Positions 43,090 through 51,246 of a DNA stretch of 64,000 nt are shown in pieces; position 1 is the first letter of the stretch; the number at the start of each line of letters is the position of its first letter. This DNA is from Candidatus Aminicenantota bacterium. Lineage in GTDB: Bacteria; Acidobacteriota; Aminicenantia; Aminicenantales; Aminicenantaceae. The position numbers and the translations under genes are program-made. The stretch is taken from assembly GCA_016927475.1 (NCBI GenBank), contig JAFGMO010000002.1:1-64000 (forward strand), given 5' to 3'. The notes under the pieces were generated by a model. That model saw nothing but the letters and a program-made list of their open reading frames with translations, did no database searches and was not told where the DNA came from.

Positions 43090-44771
43090 TACATGATTTT
43101 TCTGAAAATTTTTAAAAATAACCGGTAATGATAGAGGGCTCTAAAATAAGCTATTTTGAACCCTTTTAAGCCGTCAAAGATTCCAAGGAGGATAAACAAA
43201 TCCCTAAACATAATGAAAACAAAAACAATAGGGGAAAATAGCAGATAAAACGTTCTTTTATTTTTATTAAATTTAGCTTTTTCCTCTGATTCAATATCGA
43301 TATATCGTAACCATTTATTTCTGAAGGATTCAAATGTGTAATTGTTTGAATCTTGCCTGTGAAATAATTTTAAACGTGTTTTCTTGGCTAATCCTTGGGT
43401 AATGACTTTTTCATGCACTCTTCCATAAAAGAAAGATCCATTTTTCCGATACAGCCTAAGGAGGGAATCGACGCCCGGATAGCCAAATCTAATGACTTTA
43501 TCACCATAAAAGTTTATCCTTTTAAAGTAATAACCCCAGTATTTTTGATTTGACGCCAGGTGTCTGATATTTAATCTTAATTCTTCAGATAAATATTCAT
43601 CAGCATCAAGAGCAAGGATCCAAGCGTTTGTAGCGTATTGAGCTGCCTTGTTTCTGATCTCAGAGAAATTTCTGTTAAAGGAAGCCTTGTAAAATCTGTT
43701 AGTATATTTCCTGCTGACAGCTAGGGTATTATCCGTACTTCCTGTATCGACTATGATGATTTCTTCAGCAATACCTTTTAAGCTTTTGAGACATCTTTCT
43801 AAAGTTTTTTCAGCATTTTTTGTTATGATGCAGGCGGAGATGTTCTCTTTTGAGAATGGTTCTTTTCCGGACGGCTTCCCGATGAGAGCATCAAGAGCAC
43901 CGAATAAAAAGGCAGCAAAAGTTTTAAACTTAAATCTTAATGTATTCTTTGCAAAATTAAATAATATCTCAAAAAGGACCAAAACGAAGAAAACCAGGAG
44001 CACGCTTTTTCTTGAATATTTTTTCATAAAATAAATTCGATTTCTTATCATAAAATAATCGGGCCATTTTCGTATTTGACCGGTCGCCTTTAAAACTCTA
44101 GATACAAGATGATAAACCTTAGTAAAAGGATAGAAATATATCTCATATCCAAATAATCCTGCTCTATGGCAAAAATCAATATCTTCATAATAGGCAAAAT
44201 AGTTTTCATCAAATAGACCAATATTTTTGAAAACGCCGGCTTTTACCATCATGGAACATCCTGTTACAGCCTCCACTTTTACCGGATTTTGAAATGTCTC
44301 TCGATACCGATGATTGTGATAGGGATCTCTGCTCCTCCCCAATTTTGGATAGATCTTACTACCCGTTGCCCAGATTTTTTGGGGATTTTCTTTGTTGAGA
44401 ATCAGCGGTGAGACCAGGCCGGCGTTATTTTTTGCTTCCAGAAAATCCCTTAGTTCAGATATACATTTTTTTTCGATAACGGCATCATTATTTAGCAAGA
44501 AGAGAAAAGAAATATCTCTTTTTAAGGCCTCTTTAATCCCAATATTCATCCCCCCTGCATATCCAAGATTACCTCCCGTTCTCAGGATTTCTATTTCAAA
44601 AATTGAAATGTTTTCCGGAAGTGAGAAATCCTGTTCCTCTGAATTATCGATAATAAAAATTGACAGTGAATTTTTATCATCTTCACTGGAAATTACAGAT
44701 TTGATGCAATCGATGGTCAAAGAGATTAAACCGTAATGAAGTATTAAAACTGCTGTTCTTTTTTCAGGCAT
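43089..44771 (-). CDS. Fused double GT2 glycosyltransferase
   Basis: 560 residues holding two GT2 domains. Domain 1 (about 1-300) is rhamnosyltransferase-like: LILHYGLISLTIDC, GGNLGYAGGMNIGI, LLNNDAVIEKKC, YYEDIDFCHRAGLFGY and a membrane-associated hydrophobic segment near 270. Domain 2 (about 310-560) is WaaE/KdtX-like: ISACIITKNAEKTLERC, IIVDTGSTDNTL, NFSEIRNKAAQYA, LALDADEYLS. Such tandem enzymes can add two successive sugars. The 1-bp overlap with the flippase gene and 8-bp overlap with the GT2 gene upstream indicate tight coupling. Confidence 0.85.
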   Translation of the reverse strand: MPEKRTAVLILHYGLISLTIDCIKSVISSEDDKNSLSIFIIDNSEEQDFSLPENISIFEIEILRTGGNLGYAGGMNIGIKEALKRDISFLFLLNNDAVIEKKCISELRDFLEAKNNAGLVSPLILNKENPQKIWATGSKIYPKLGRSRDPYHNHRYRETFQNPVKVEAVTGCSMMVKAGVFKNIGLFDENYFAYYEDIDFCHRAGLFGYEIYFYPFTKVYHLVSRVLKATGQIRKWPDYFMIRNRIYFMKKYSRKSVLLVFFVLVLFEILFNFAKNTLRFKFKTFAAFLFGALDALIGKPSGKEPFSKENISACIITKNAEKTLERCLKSLKGIAEEIIIVDTGSTDNTLAVSRKYTNRFYKASFNRNFSEIRNKAAQYATNAWILALDADEYLSEELRLNIRHLASNQKYWGYYFKRINFYGDKVIRFGYPGVDSLLRLYRKNGSFFYGRVHEKVITQGLAKKTRLKLFHRQDSNNYTFESFRNKWLRYIDIESEEKAKFNKNKRTFYLLFSPIVFVFIMFRDLFILLGIFDGLKGFKIAYFRALYHYRLFLKIFRKIM

Positions 44772-45744
44772 AAAAACCTCTTTTAATTTTATCTAAAACT
44801 TCAGTTTTATACCTCATTTTTCCCTGGGCATGTCGTTCTGATAATAAAATCTTGTTGATTATTTTTAAAATTCCAAAAAAAGAGCCAATCAGAAATCCAA
44901 AGAAAAAAGACGGCTGTTTGATTGAATTCAATAAAAAAACAAATCGATCCAAAATAATCCACACCAAATTTTTTAAAAAAATTCCGAGAGGTATATGTTT
45001 TCCAAGAATCAAAAAATAATTTCTCCCAATAAAAAAATATTTACGAAAAGGCTGCCTGTCGGCTGTAAATGACCTCCTGTGCTTACTCAGAGGTATGGAT
45101 AGGAGCCCAGCTTTGAAACCATTGTAATTAGCCCTGAAGCAACAATCCACATCTTCATAGAATGTGTTAAACTCCTCATTAAGAAATTTATGCTCACCAC
45201 TTAAAAGCTCTATAACCTCTCTTTTAAATATGGCAGCCGCAAAGCATGGTCCAAAAATTGTTTTATCATTATTCTTAGCCGATAAAGATTGGCCGCTTTT
45301 TCTGTCGTATATCTTTAAATGCCTAGAGATACCTATACCTAAGGAATCTATTGTCTCCATCGATTCGTAATTCGTTATGATGCTCTGAGCAAATTCATAT
45401 TGATTGTCGGTCAAGAATCTTACACATGAACTCAACCAGCGTGAATCTATAATGACATCCGTGTTAATAAATACAAAAAATCCTGGATTTTCTTTCCTTA
45501 TGCGATTTACAGCAATATTGTTGGCTCGGGCAAAACCGTAATTTTTATCAAGAGTAATAAGCTTTAAATTTGGATATCGCTTTCTTATCAAATCTACCGA
45601 ACGGTCGGTAGATTTATTATCCACGATTAATATCTTAAATGTTTTATAATCTTGGCTTAATATGGAATTGAGACATTCCTCAATAATAGAAGAGGCATTG
45701 AAATTAACAACAATGAAATATACAAGATCATTTGTTGCCTTCAA
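44764..45744 (-). CDS. GT2 family glycosyltransferase
   Basis: 326 residues: FIVVNFNASSIIEECLNSI, IVDNKSTDRSVDL, NYGFARANNIAV, INTDVIIDSRW (metal site), and EDVDCCFRANYNGFKA. The C-terminal 80 residues include an amphipathic/hydrophobic segment (GIFLKNLVWIILDRFVFLL) suggesting membrane attachment. Overlaps the GT4 gene by 17 bp and the next gene by 8 bp. Confidence 0.86.
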   Translation of the reverse strand: MKATNDLVYFIVVNFNASSIIEECLNSILSQDYKTFKILIVDNKSTDRSVDLIRKRYPNLKLITLDKNYGFARANNIAVNRIRKENPGFFVFINTDVIIDSRWLSSCVRFLTDNQYEFAQSIITNYESMETIDSLGIGISRHLKIYDRKSGQSLSAKNNDKTIFGPCFAAAIFKREVIELLSGEHKFLNEEFNTFYEDVDCCFRANYNGFKAGLLSIPLSKHRRSFTADRQPFRKYFFIGRNYFLILGKHIPLGIFLKNLVWIILDRFVFLLNSIKQPSFFFGFLIGSFFGILKIINKILLSERHAQGKMRYKTEVLDKIKRGFYA

Positions 45745-46966
45745 CAGCAGCCTCCACCATTTCCTGAAATTTCGCTACGTATGTATATGGATTGTACTTC
45801 TCTAGGGCTGTCTTTCTTGCGTTCTCTCCGATTGTCTTCATTAAATGCCTGTTTTTCTCTAAGAAGATGATTTTATCAGCAAGAGCATTTATATCACCCC
45901 TGGGGATGATAAAGCCGTTAATTCCGTCATGAATAATTTCCTTTATACTTCCTGTGTTATAGGTCAAAATCGTTTTTCCCCGAAGCATCCCTTCAGTAAC
46001 CACTGCACCAAAAGGTTCGTCATATAATGATGTCATGCAGATAATATCGGCTCTATCGTATAAGGACAAAGGATTCTTCAAAAATCCTACAAGAGTCATT
46101 CTATTATCCATTTTTGACTTCTTAATCATCTGTTTTAAGCTTTTATAATAATCAGGATCAGGGGAACCTCCTGCTATACTAAAATGAATATTATCTATCT
46201 TTTTTGAAACTTTGATCGCTGCCTTGATAAAATCATGAACTCCTTTATGTCTCACAAGTATTCCCAAAAAAACGACAGAGAATATATCTTCCTGGAATGA
46301 TATTTTTTCGGGAAGATGTGCGTTGAATATCTCCCTTCGCAAAGGCGGATTAAGTTTAATAACTCTTTCTTTATATTCATTCGGGGAAAACAATTTTCTT
46401 CTTGAAGTGTCTGATACAAAAACAGTTTTATTTGAATATTCTAAGACTTTATCCTTTACAAATTGAAGGGCGCCTTCTCTCCTTTTTCTTTTATTTAAAA
46501 AAAATAAATTCATCAGGAACTTTTTTTTCCCTCCGGCCATGCTGTCATAAGCGTAAATAATCTCATGGATGAGTAAGATTGTAGGAACACCGGTTTTTTT
46601 TGCGGCGATTAAAGGAATGAAGTTTACCAAACAATTTGAAACGACGAGGTCAATATTCTCATTTTCGATGGTGCTTTTTATTCTCTGAATACTTTTGCTT
46701 TGATTTTTGGTCAGTTTCTCAAAGGAGATTACCACATCTTTCCCGGGAGCCAAAAAATCCCATAACATATCATGCTCGATAATACGGACAGGAATTCCTT
46801 CTTCAATGGCTAAATCATTCACTTTGCCTTCATTGCTGGAGAGAAAAAAAGGATTGAATCTTTTTCTATCAATAGTTGCTGCAATATTTAAAAGAACAAA
46901 TTCAGCTCCCCCGACAAAATCTTTGCTTGATTGATGATTACAAAATAAAATATTAAGTTTTTTCAT
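45728..46966 (-). CDS. GT4 family glycosyltransferase
   Basis: 412 residues, GT-B fold. N-terminal domain with GGAEFVLLNIAATID, C-terminal donor domain with VVFLGILVRHKGVHDFIKA, FSIAGGSPDPDYYKSL, and the catalytic/nucleotide motif EPFGAVVTEGMLRGK, followed by GSIKEIIHDGINGFII. Retaining transferase using a nucleotide sugar. First gene of the minus-strand operon ending at 40263. The region upstream to 47150 has a hairpin at 47029-47052. Confidence 0.88.
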   Translation of the reverse strand: MKKLNILFCNHQSSKDFVGGAEFVLLNIAATIDRKRFNPFFLSSNEGKVNDLAIEEGIPVRIIEHDMLWDFLAPGKDVVISFEKLTKNQSKSIQRIKSTIENENIDLVVSNCLVNFIPLIAAKKTGVPTILLIHEIIYAYDSMAGGKKKFLMNLFFLNKRKRREGALQFVKDKVLEYSNKTVFVSDTSRRKLFSPNEYKERVIKLNPPLRREIFNAHLPEKISFQEDIFSVVFLGILVRHKGVHDFIKAAIKVSKKIDNIHFSIAGGSPDPDYYKSLKQMIKKSKMDNRMTLVGFLKNPLSLYDRADIICMTSLYDEPFGAVVTEGMLRGKTILTYNTGSIKEIIHDGINGFIIPRGDINALADKIIFLEKNRHLMKTIGENARKTALEKYNPYTYVAKFQEMVEAAVEGNK

Positions 46967-47028
46967 CTATTCCATCATCATCCGCTTTTTTGGTGATATT
47001 GAACAGGACCTCCCTCCAAAACTGGTCC

Positions 47029-47052
47029 AGCCAAAAATGAAGTTTTTTGGCT
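47029..47052. other. Hairpin between methyltransferase and GT4 genes
   Basis: AGCCAAAAA (47029-47037) pairs with TTTTTGGCT (47044-47052). It lacks a run of T after the stem on either strand, so it may be a weak terminator for the methyltransferase gene or part of a decayed insertion sequence. The surrounding 180 bases hold no gene. Confidence 0.4.
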
Positions 47053-47150
47053 TTCCAAGCTGCTCTTGAACTTATCAGCGAACTGTCATGGAGTCAAGTC
47101 TACAAGCGAACCATGCGGCCGCAACTTTTCGTAATCCCCGCACCACTTCT

Positions 47151-47954
47151 CTATTTCTTCTCGAGGACTACGACATCATGGTGATTATTCAATCCACGAG
47201 TAATATACTCAACAATTTTAAAATACTCAGACCATTTTTTATAAATATAATCTTTAGTGTGGTAGGTATGCCTGTATGATTCATAGGCGGCAAAAAAATC
47301 AGTAAGTTTTGGTTTTCTCGAAAAAATTTGTCTCGATCGCAAAATTGAAATCTCTTCAGGTGTCAGATCCGAACCACAATGATTTCCTATTTCCGGTATA
47401 AGGCTTCCCTGGACTGTCATTAATAAGACAGCTTTTTTTTTAGCTATTCTCCTGAGTTCATCCAACCATAAAAATTGATATTCTTCATTTAAGTGTGTGA
47501 ATACTGATACTCCATATAAAAGATCAAATGTTTCCTGGGGATATTTTAAAGGCGGCAAAGAATTACATTTAAAAAAATCTGCATAATCAATATTATTTCT
47601 GCACCAAAAAATTGTCTCAGGATCTATATCTGTTCCAAAAAAATGACAATATTTCGAATGTTCTTTAAGATGGCGAAGCACACGGGCACAACCACAACCA
47701 AAATCAAGAACCATAGAAAAGTTGGACCAATCCCGGCCAATTATTTTAAGCGAGTTCGTTAGATCTCGCGCACAATTTTTACCTACTTTTAGGAAACTGT
47801 AAATATCTCTTGCCCCATGAACACGTTTGCGCAAAAACATAGGAGGCATATTGATTTCATTTCCTCGGCCAACATACCTTTTAATTTTATTAATAGATGT
47901 AAAATAAGGATTGCCAACGAGGAAACTTAGCTCTTTAAGCATGTCTTTAAACAT
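47151..47954 (-). CDS. Class I SAM-dependent methyltransferase
   Basis: 267 residues. The Rossmann SAM-binding motif is VLDFGCGCARVLRHL, with acidic motif II FGTDIDPETI and post-motif FDLLYGVSVFTHL. N-terminal 80 residues carry a basic, aromatic segment. Ends HDVVVLEKK. It lies at the edge of the glycan locus, so a role in capping or modifying a sugar is plausible. AT-rich like its neighbours. Confidence 0.85.
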   Translation of the reverse strand: MFKDMLKELSFLVGNPYFTSINKIKRYVGRGNEINMPPMFLRKRVHGARDIYSFLKVGKNCARDLTNSLKIIGRDWSNFSMVLDFGCGCARVLRHLKEHSKYCHFFGTDIDPETIFWCRNNIDYADFFKCNSLPPLKYPQETFDLLYGVSVFTHLNEEYQFLWLDELRRIAKKKAVLLMTVQGSLIPEIGNHCGSDLTPEEISILRSRQIFSRKPKLTDFFAAYESYRHTYHTKDYIYKKWSEYFKIVEYITRGLNNHHDVVVLEKK

Positions 47955-47967
47955 TCTATTATAACCA

Positions 47968-48207
47968 TCAATTTTTACGGGAACTCAGAAGCACCAATTT
48001 ATTGCTGTAGCTTTCGTATCCTTCCGTATTGAGAACGCTGCCAAGATTTTCCGGTCTTAAATACTTGCCATCCACAAACTTCGAACAGTAAAGATCTATG
48101 TGGCCAAAACCTCCAGCTCTCATCGAACAAAAGTACAAGTTCCCATTATCACTTATAGATGGCCCTCTTTCCCATCTGTTTGAATTAACCTCCCATCCAA
48201 TCGGCAC
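47968..48207 (-). pseudogene. Truncated PD40 beta-propeller remnant
   Basis: 79 residues from a GTG, reading GPSISDNGNLYFCSMRAGG, then DLYCSKFVDGKYLRPENLG and NTEGYES. These are blade motifs of the PD40 family seen complete at 23799-24821, but only two blades and no signal peptide remain, and the frame closes shortly upstream. Probably the broken end of a larger secreted protein. Confidence 0.6.
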
Positions 48208-48378
48208 AGGAAAATTTTCATGTTATGTGCAGTGACCGATATGGAGCAAATAATGTACCATGCAAATTTTTTCGCATCAAAAATAATAAATAACAGCTAA
48301 CTGGGAATAAATCAACCAAAAATGGGCCCATCGTAATAATAATAACTTGTGGTTCTGAAAGAGTGGATTTCATCGGAG

Positions 48379-48536
48379 GCACCGATGCCTTTCCGGATTC
48401 AGCCAATCTTTATGACAGCCTCGGCGAGGCCTACTTGATACAGGGCAACAAAGACATGGCCATCAAGAACTATAAAAAATCATTAGAATTGAATCCTGAT
48501 AATCAAAATGCCGCAAAAATGCTCAAAAACTCATAA
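48379..48536 (+). pseudogene. C-terminal TPR remnant
   Basis: Reading in frame from about 48379 gives DAFPDSANLYDSLGEAYLIQ, then KDMAIKNYKKSLELNPDN and a stop at 48536. This is the tail of a tetratricopeptide protein of a kind often fused to hydrolases. No start codon or N-terminus is present in this frame upstream. It abuts the tRNA fragment by about 100 bp and appears to be a leftover from a deletion or insertion. Confidence 0.65.
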
Positions 48537-48635
48537 AGTGAGCGCACTGCTACGCTAGCCTCGCCGGAAATTGAAAAGCGGCAACGAATTGGGGTTTAAA
48601 CAATATAATTTGATACAAAATTATATGAAACAAAT

Positions 48636-48678
48636 TGGTAGCGGGGGCTGAATTTGAACCAGCGACCTCCGGGTTATG
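48636..48678 (-). repeat. Partial tRNA-fMet copy (attachment-site-like)
   Basis: 43 bases identical to 53634-53676 except one (A at 48651 region versus G), covering the initiator tRNA from the anticodon loop to the CCA end. About 10 flanking bases beyond CCA (TGAAA..AATT) are also similar. It is in the same orientation as the intact gene. Beyond the anticodon the match ends, so it cannot be a working tRNA. Confidence 0.85.
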
Positions 48679-48815
48679 TGAGCCTTTTGGACTCTAGGCC
48701 GCTTTGTGTTTCTAACTCGCTTATTTTAAAGTTAGTTAGCGGCATTTTAAACCCATTTCTAGCCCGGGTTCTAATAAAAAGGTATAATATTTCATCTCCA
48801 AAAGATGAGGCTAAA

Positions 48816-51200
48816 ATGAAGAATTTCAAAATGGCTTCAGCCGTCATTATGATCATAATAATGGCTGCACTGGGAGTGTGGTTTATCACCCGAAAGATAC
48901 ACCCGTCTTCTCAGATAAAAGAATCCGAGTCCGGCCGTCGATCCGAACAGTTTATCGGCACGTCAAGCTGCAGAGAGTGTCATGAAAAATTTTATCAGTT
49001 ATGGGCACCGTCCCACCATGGATTGGCCATGCAGCTCTTCTCAGCAGATTTAGCCCGGACACAACTCTCAGCCCAAGAATCGGATATTGAAATCGGAGAT
49101 TATCGATATCGCGTGGAGGTTGAAGCCGGCGAAGGAGTTGTTCGAGAAAATGGTCCTGAAGGAGATAAGGAATACAGAATAGAGTATGTTCTCGGCGGGA
49201 AATACGTTTATTACTTCCTCACTCTAATGGAAAGAGGGCGTTTGCAGGTTTTGCCGCTTGCATACGATACTAATGAAAAAGTCTGGTATGACACAACCGC
49301 CAGCATGGTTCGTCATGCGGCCCGTTTGGAAGACGAGGCCCTGAACTGGAAGGATCAACATCTGACATTCAACACATCATGTTACAGCTGCCACATCAGT
49401 CAACTCTCGACCAATTACGACCTGAAAACCGACACTTACCGAACGACATGGGCGGAACCGGGGATCAACTGCGAAACCTGTCATGGCGGTGGCAGTGAAC
49501 ATGTCCGAGTGTTCCGAGAGGCCTCGGAAGGTCATATTCCAGAAGATACGAAAATCATACGCGTGAGCACATTTAGTAGCGAACAGCTGAACGCTATGTG
49601 TGCTCCTTGTCATGCTAAGATGACCTCTTTAACCTCTACATTCCAGCCCGGTGACAGATATTTCGATCACTTTACTCTTGCCGCCTTTGAAAATCCGGAT
49701 TTCTTTCCGGATGGACGTGACCTTGGAGAGAATTATACATACACTCTGTGGCTGACCAGCCCATGTGTTAAATCCGGCCAGCTCGACTGTTTACATTGCC
49801 ATACATCAAGTGGGCGCTACCGGTTCAAAGAAAAGCAATCGAACAACGCCTGTATGCCTTGTCATGCGGAACATGTCGCGAATGCACCTGCTCACTCCCA
49901 CCATCCAGCCGATAGTGAATCCAGCCGGTGTATTTCTTGCCACATGCCCAAAACCAAATATGCCCGTATGTGGCGCAGCGATCACTCGATGAGGCCGCCG
50001 ACGCCCTCTGTCACTTTGTTATATGAATCTCCCAATGCCTGCAACATCTGCCATGCTGACCGGGATGCTGCCTGGTCCGATAAATATGTCCGTGAATGGC
50101 GCTCTCGTGATTTCCAGGCTCCCGTTCTCCATCTTGCCGGGCTAATCGATGCAGCTCGCAAAAGAGATTGGACTCGTCTCGACGATATGCTGGCCTATCT
50201 AACCAGTGAAGAGCACGATGAAGTGTTTTCGACCTCTTTGATCCGACTCCTCCGCTTGTGTGACGATGAGAAAAAATGGCCGATAATCGTCATGATGTTG
50301 AACGATCCCTCGCCGCTTGTAAGGGCCAGCGCCGCCGAATCGTTGACCGACCATCTGACACCTCGTACGGTTGAAGCTTTATTGAAAGCTACTCAGGATG
50401 ATTATCGGCTGGTGCGGATCAGTACGGCAGCATCACTGGCCGGTTATCCTGAGGAACGGCTGGGAACTCAAACCGGCCGCAACATGGATCGGGTCATGGC
50501 TGAATTTGAAGAATCCATGCAGGTCAGACCTGATGCTTATGCGTCCCATTATAACCTTGGCAATTTTTACATGGATCGTAATGATATAACCCGCGCGATA
50601 GCCTCCTTTGAAAATGCGATAAGGCTGCAGCCGAATAGTGTCCTTCCTCTTGTCAATGCTTCCATAGCATATGCCAGGGGAGGGAGAAGCGATAGAGCCG
50701 AAGAATTATTACGCAGGGCGCTTCTGCTCGAGCCTGAAAATCCGGTCGCCAATCTCAACCTTGGGCTTTTGTTGGGCGAACAGGGTCGAATACGGGAGGC
50801 CGAACGGGTTCTTCGTGTTGCGTTGAATTCCGAGCCCAATTTGGCCGCCGCTGCGTATAACCTGGGCATAATTCTGGCTGAGAACCACATAGAGGAAACT
50901 CTTGTCTTATGCAGAAGGGCCTATCAACTCAATCCGGAAGAATCCAAATATGCGTATACACTGGCTTTTTACCTGAATCAGACGGGCAACTATGACGGAG
51001 CAATCCCGATACTTAAACGAATGGTGGACCGAAAAACCGCAAACGCCAATTCCTATTTTCTGTTGGGAGAAATATTTGAGAGGCAGGGGAAGATCGAAGA
51101 GGCCATGAACGTTTATCGCGAAGCTGTGGCCAATGAAAAATTGAGTCAGGACGATCGTGCAGTATTTGCAGCAAAATTGCGGATTCCATCTATCATTTGA
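48816..51200 (+). CDS. Octaheme c-type cytochrome with HEAT and TPR repeats
   Basis: 794 residues. An N-terminal anchor (about 6-24) is followed by a periplasmic multiheme region with eight CxxCH motifs: CRECH, CYSCH, CETCH, CAPCH, CLHCH, CMPCH, CISCH, CNICH, similar to cytochrome c554/octaheme domains. Then HEAT-type helices (DPSPLVRASAAESLTDHLTP, about 530-590) and at least five TPRs from about 600 (SHYNLGNFYMDRNDITRAIA, NLNLGLLLGEQGRIREAERV). ATG 48816 is preferred: GATGAGG lies just upstream, and an earlier in-frame ATG starts inside the tRNA fragment. Such fusions are found in Planctomycetes and Acidobacteria. Probably a periplasmic electron carrier or reductase scaffold. Confidence 0.9.
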   Translation: MKNFKMASAVIMIIIMAALGVWFITRKIHPSSQIKESESGRRSEQFIGTSSCRECHEKFYQLWAPSHHGLAMQLFSADLARTQLSAQESDIEIGDYRYRVEVEAGEGVVRENGPEGDKEYRIEYVLGGKYVYYFLTLMERGRLQVLPLAYDTNEKVWYDTTASMVRHAARLEDEALNWKDQHLTFNTSCYSCHISQLSTNYDLKTDTYRTTWAEPGINCETCHGGGSEHVRVFREASEGHIPEDTKIIRVSTFSSEQLNAMCAPCHAKMTSLTSTFQPGDRYFDHFTLAAFENPDFFPDGRDLGENYTYTLWLTSPCVKSGQLDCLHCHTSSGRYRFKEKQSNNACMPCHAEHVANAPAHSHHPADSESSRCISCHMPKTKYARMWRSDHSMRPPTPSVTLLYESPNACNICHADRDAAWSDKYVREWRSRDFQAPVLHLAGLIDAARKRDWTRLDDMLAYLTSEEHDEVFSTSLIRLLRLCDDEKKWPIIVMMLNDPSPLVRASAAESLTDHLTPRTVEALLKATQDDYRLVRISTAASLAGYPEERLGTQTGRNMDRVMAEFEESMQVRPDAYASHYNLGNFYMDRNDITRAIASFENAIRLQPNSVLPLVNASIAYARGGRSDRAEELLRRALLLEPENPVANLNLGLLLGEQGRIREAERVLRVALNSEPNLAAAAYNLGIILAENHIEETLVLCRRAYQLNPEESKYAYTLAFYLNQTGNYDGAIPILKRMVDRKTANANSYFLLGEIFERQGKIEEAMNVYREAVANEKLSQDDRAVFAAKLRIPSII

Positions 51201-51246
51201 TTGGCCAAACACCGGTTGTTAGGGATTATGACCGAACCTTTGACTT

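Larger units (their letters stand above)
48208..48815. other. Recombination-scarred stretch left of the island
   Basis: 608 bases containing the TPR remnant, the 43-bp tRNA-Met 3'-half copy (48636-48678), and near 48783 a TATAAT box likely serving the cytochrome gene. No intact gene. Confidence 0.6.

Noticed and set aside
46967-47150. Insertion sequence remnant
   Set aside because: A stretch with CTGGTCCAGCC and a hairpin resembles some transposon ends, but no transposase fragment or paired end could be identified.
48636-48710. Second tRNA-Met gene on the minus strand
   Set aside because: Only the 3' half is present. Beyond the anticodon loop the D-arm and acceptor 5' strand are missing, so it is a fragment.
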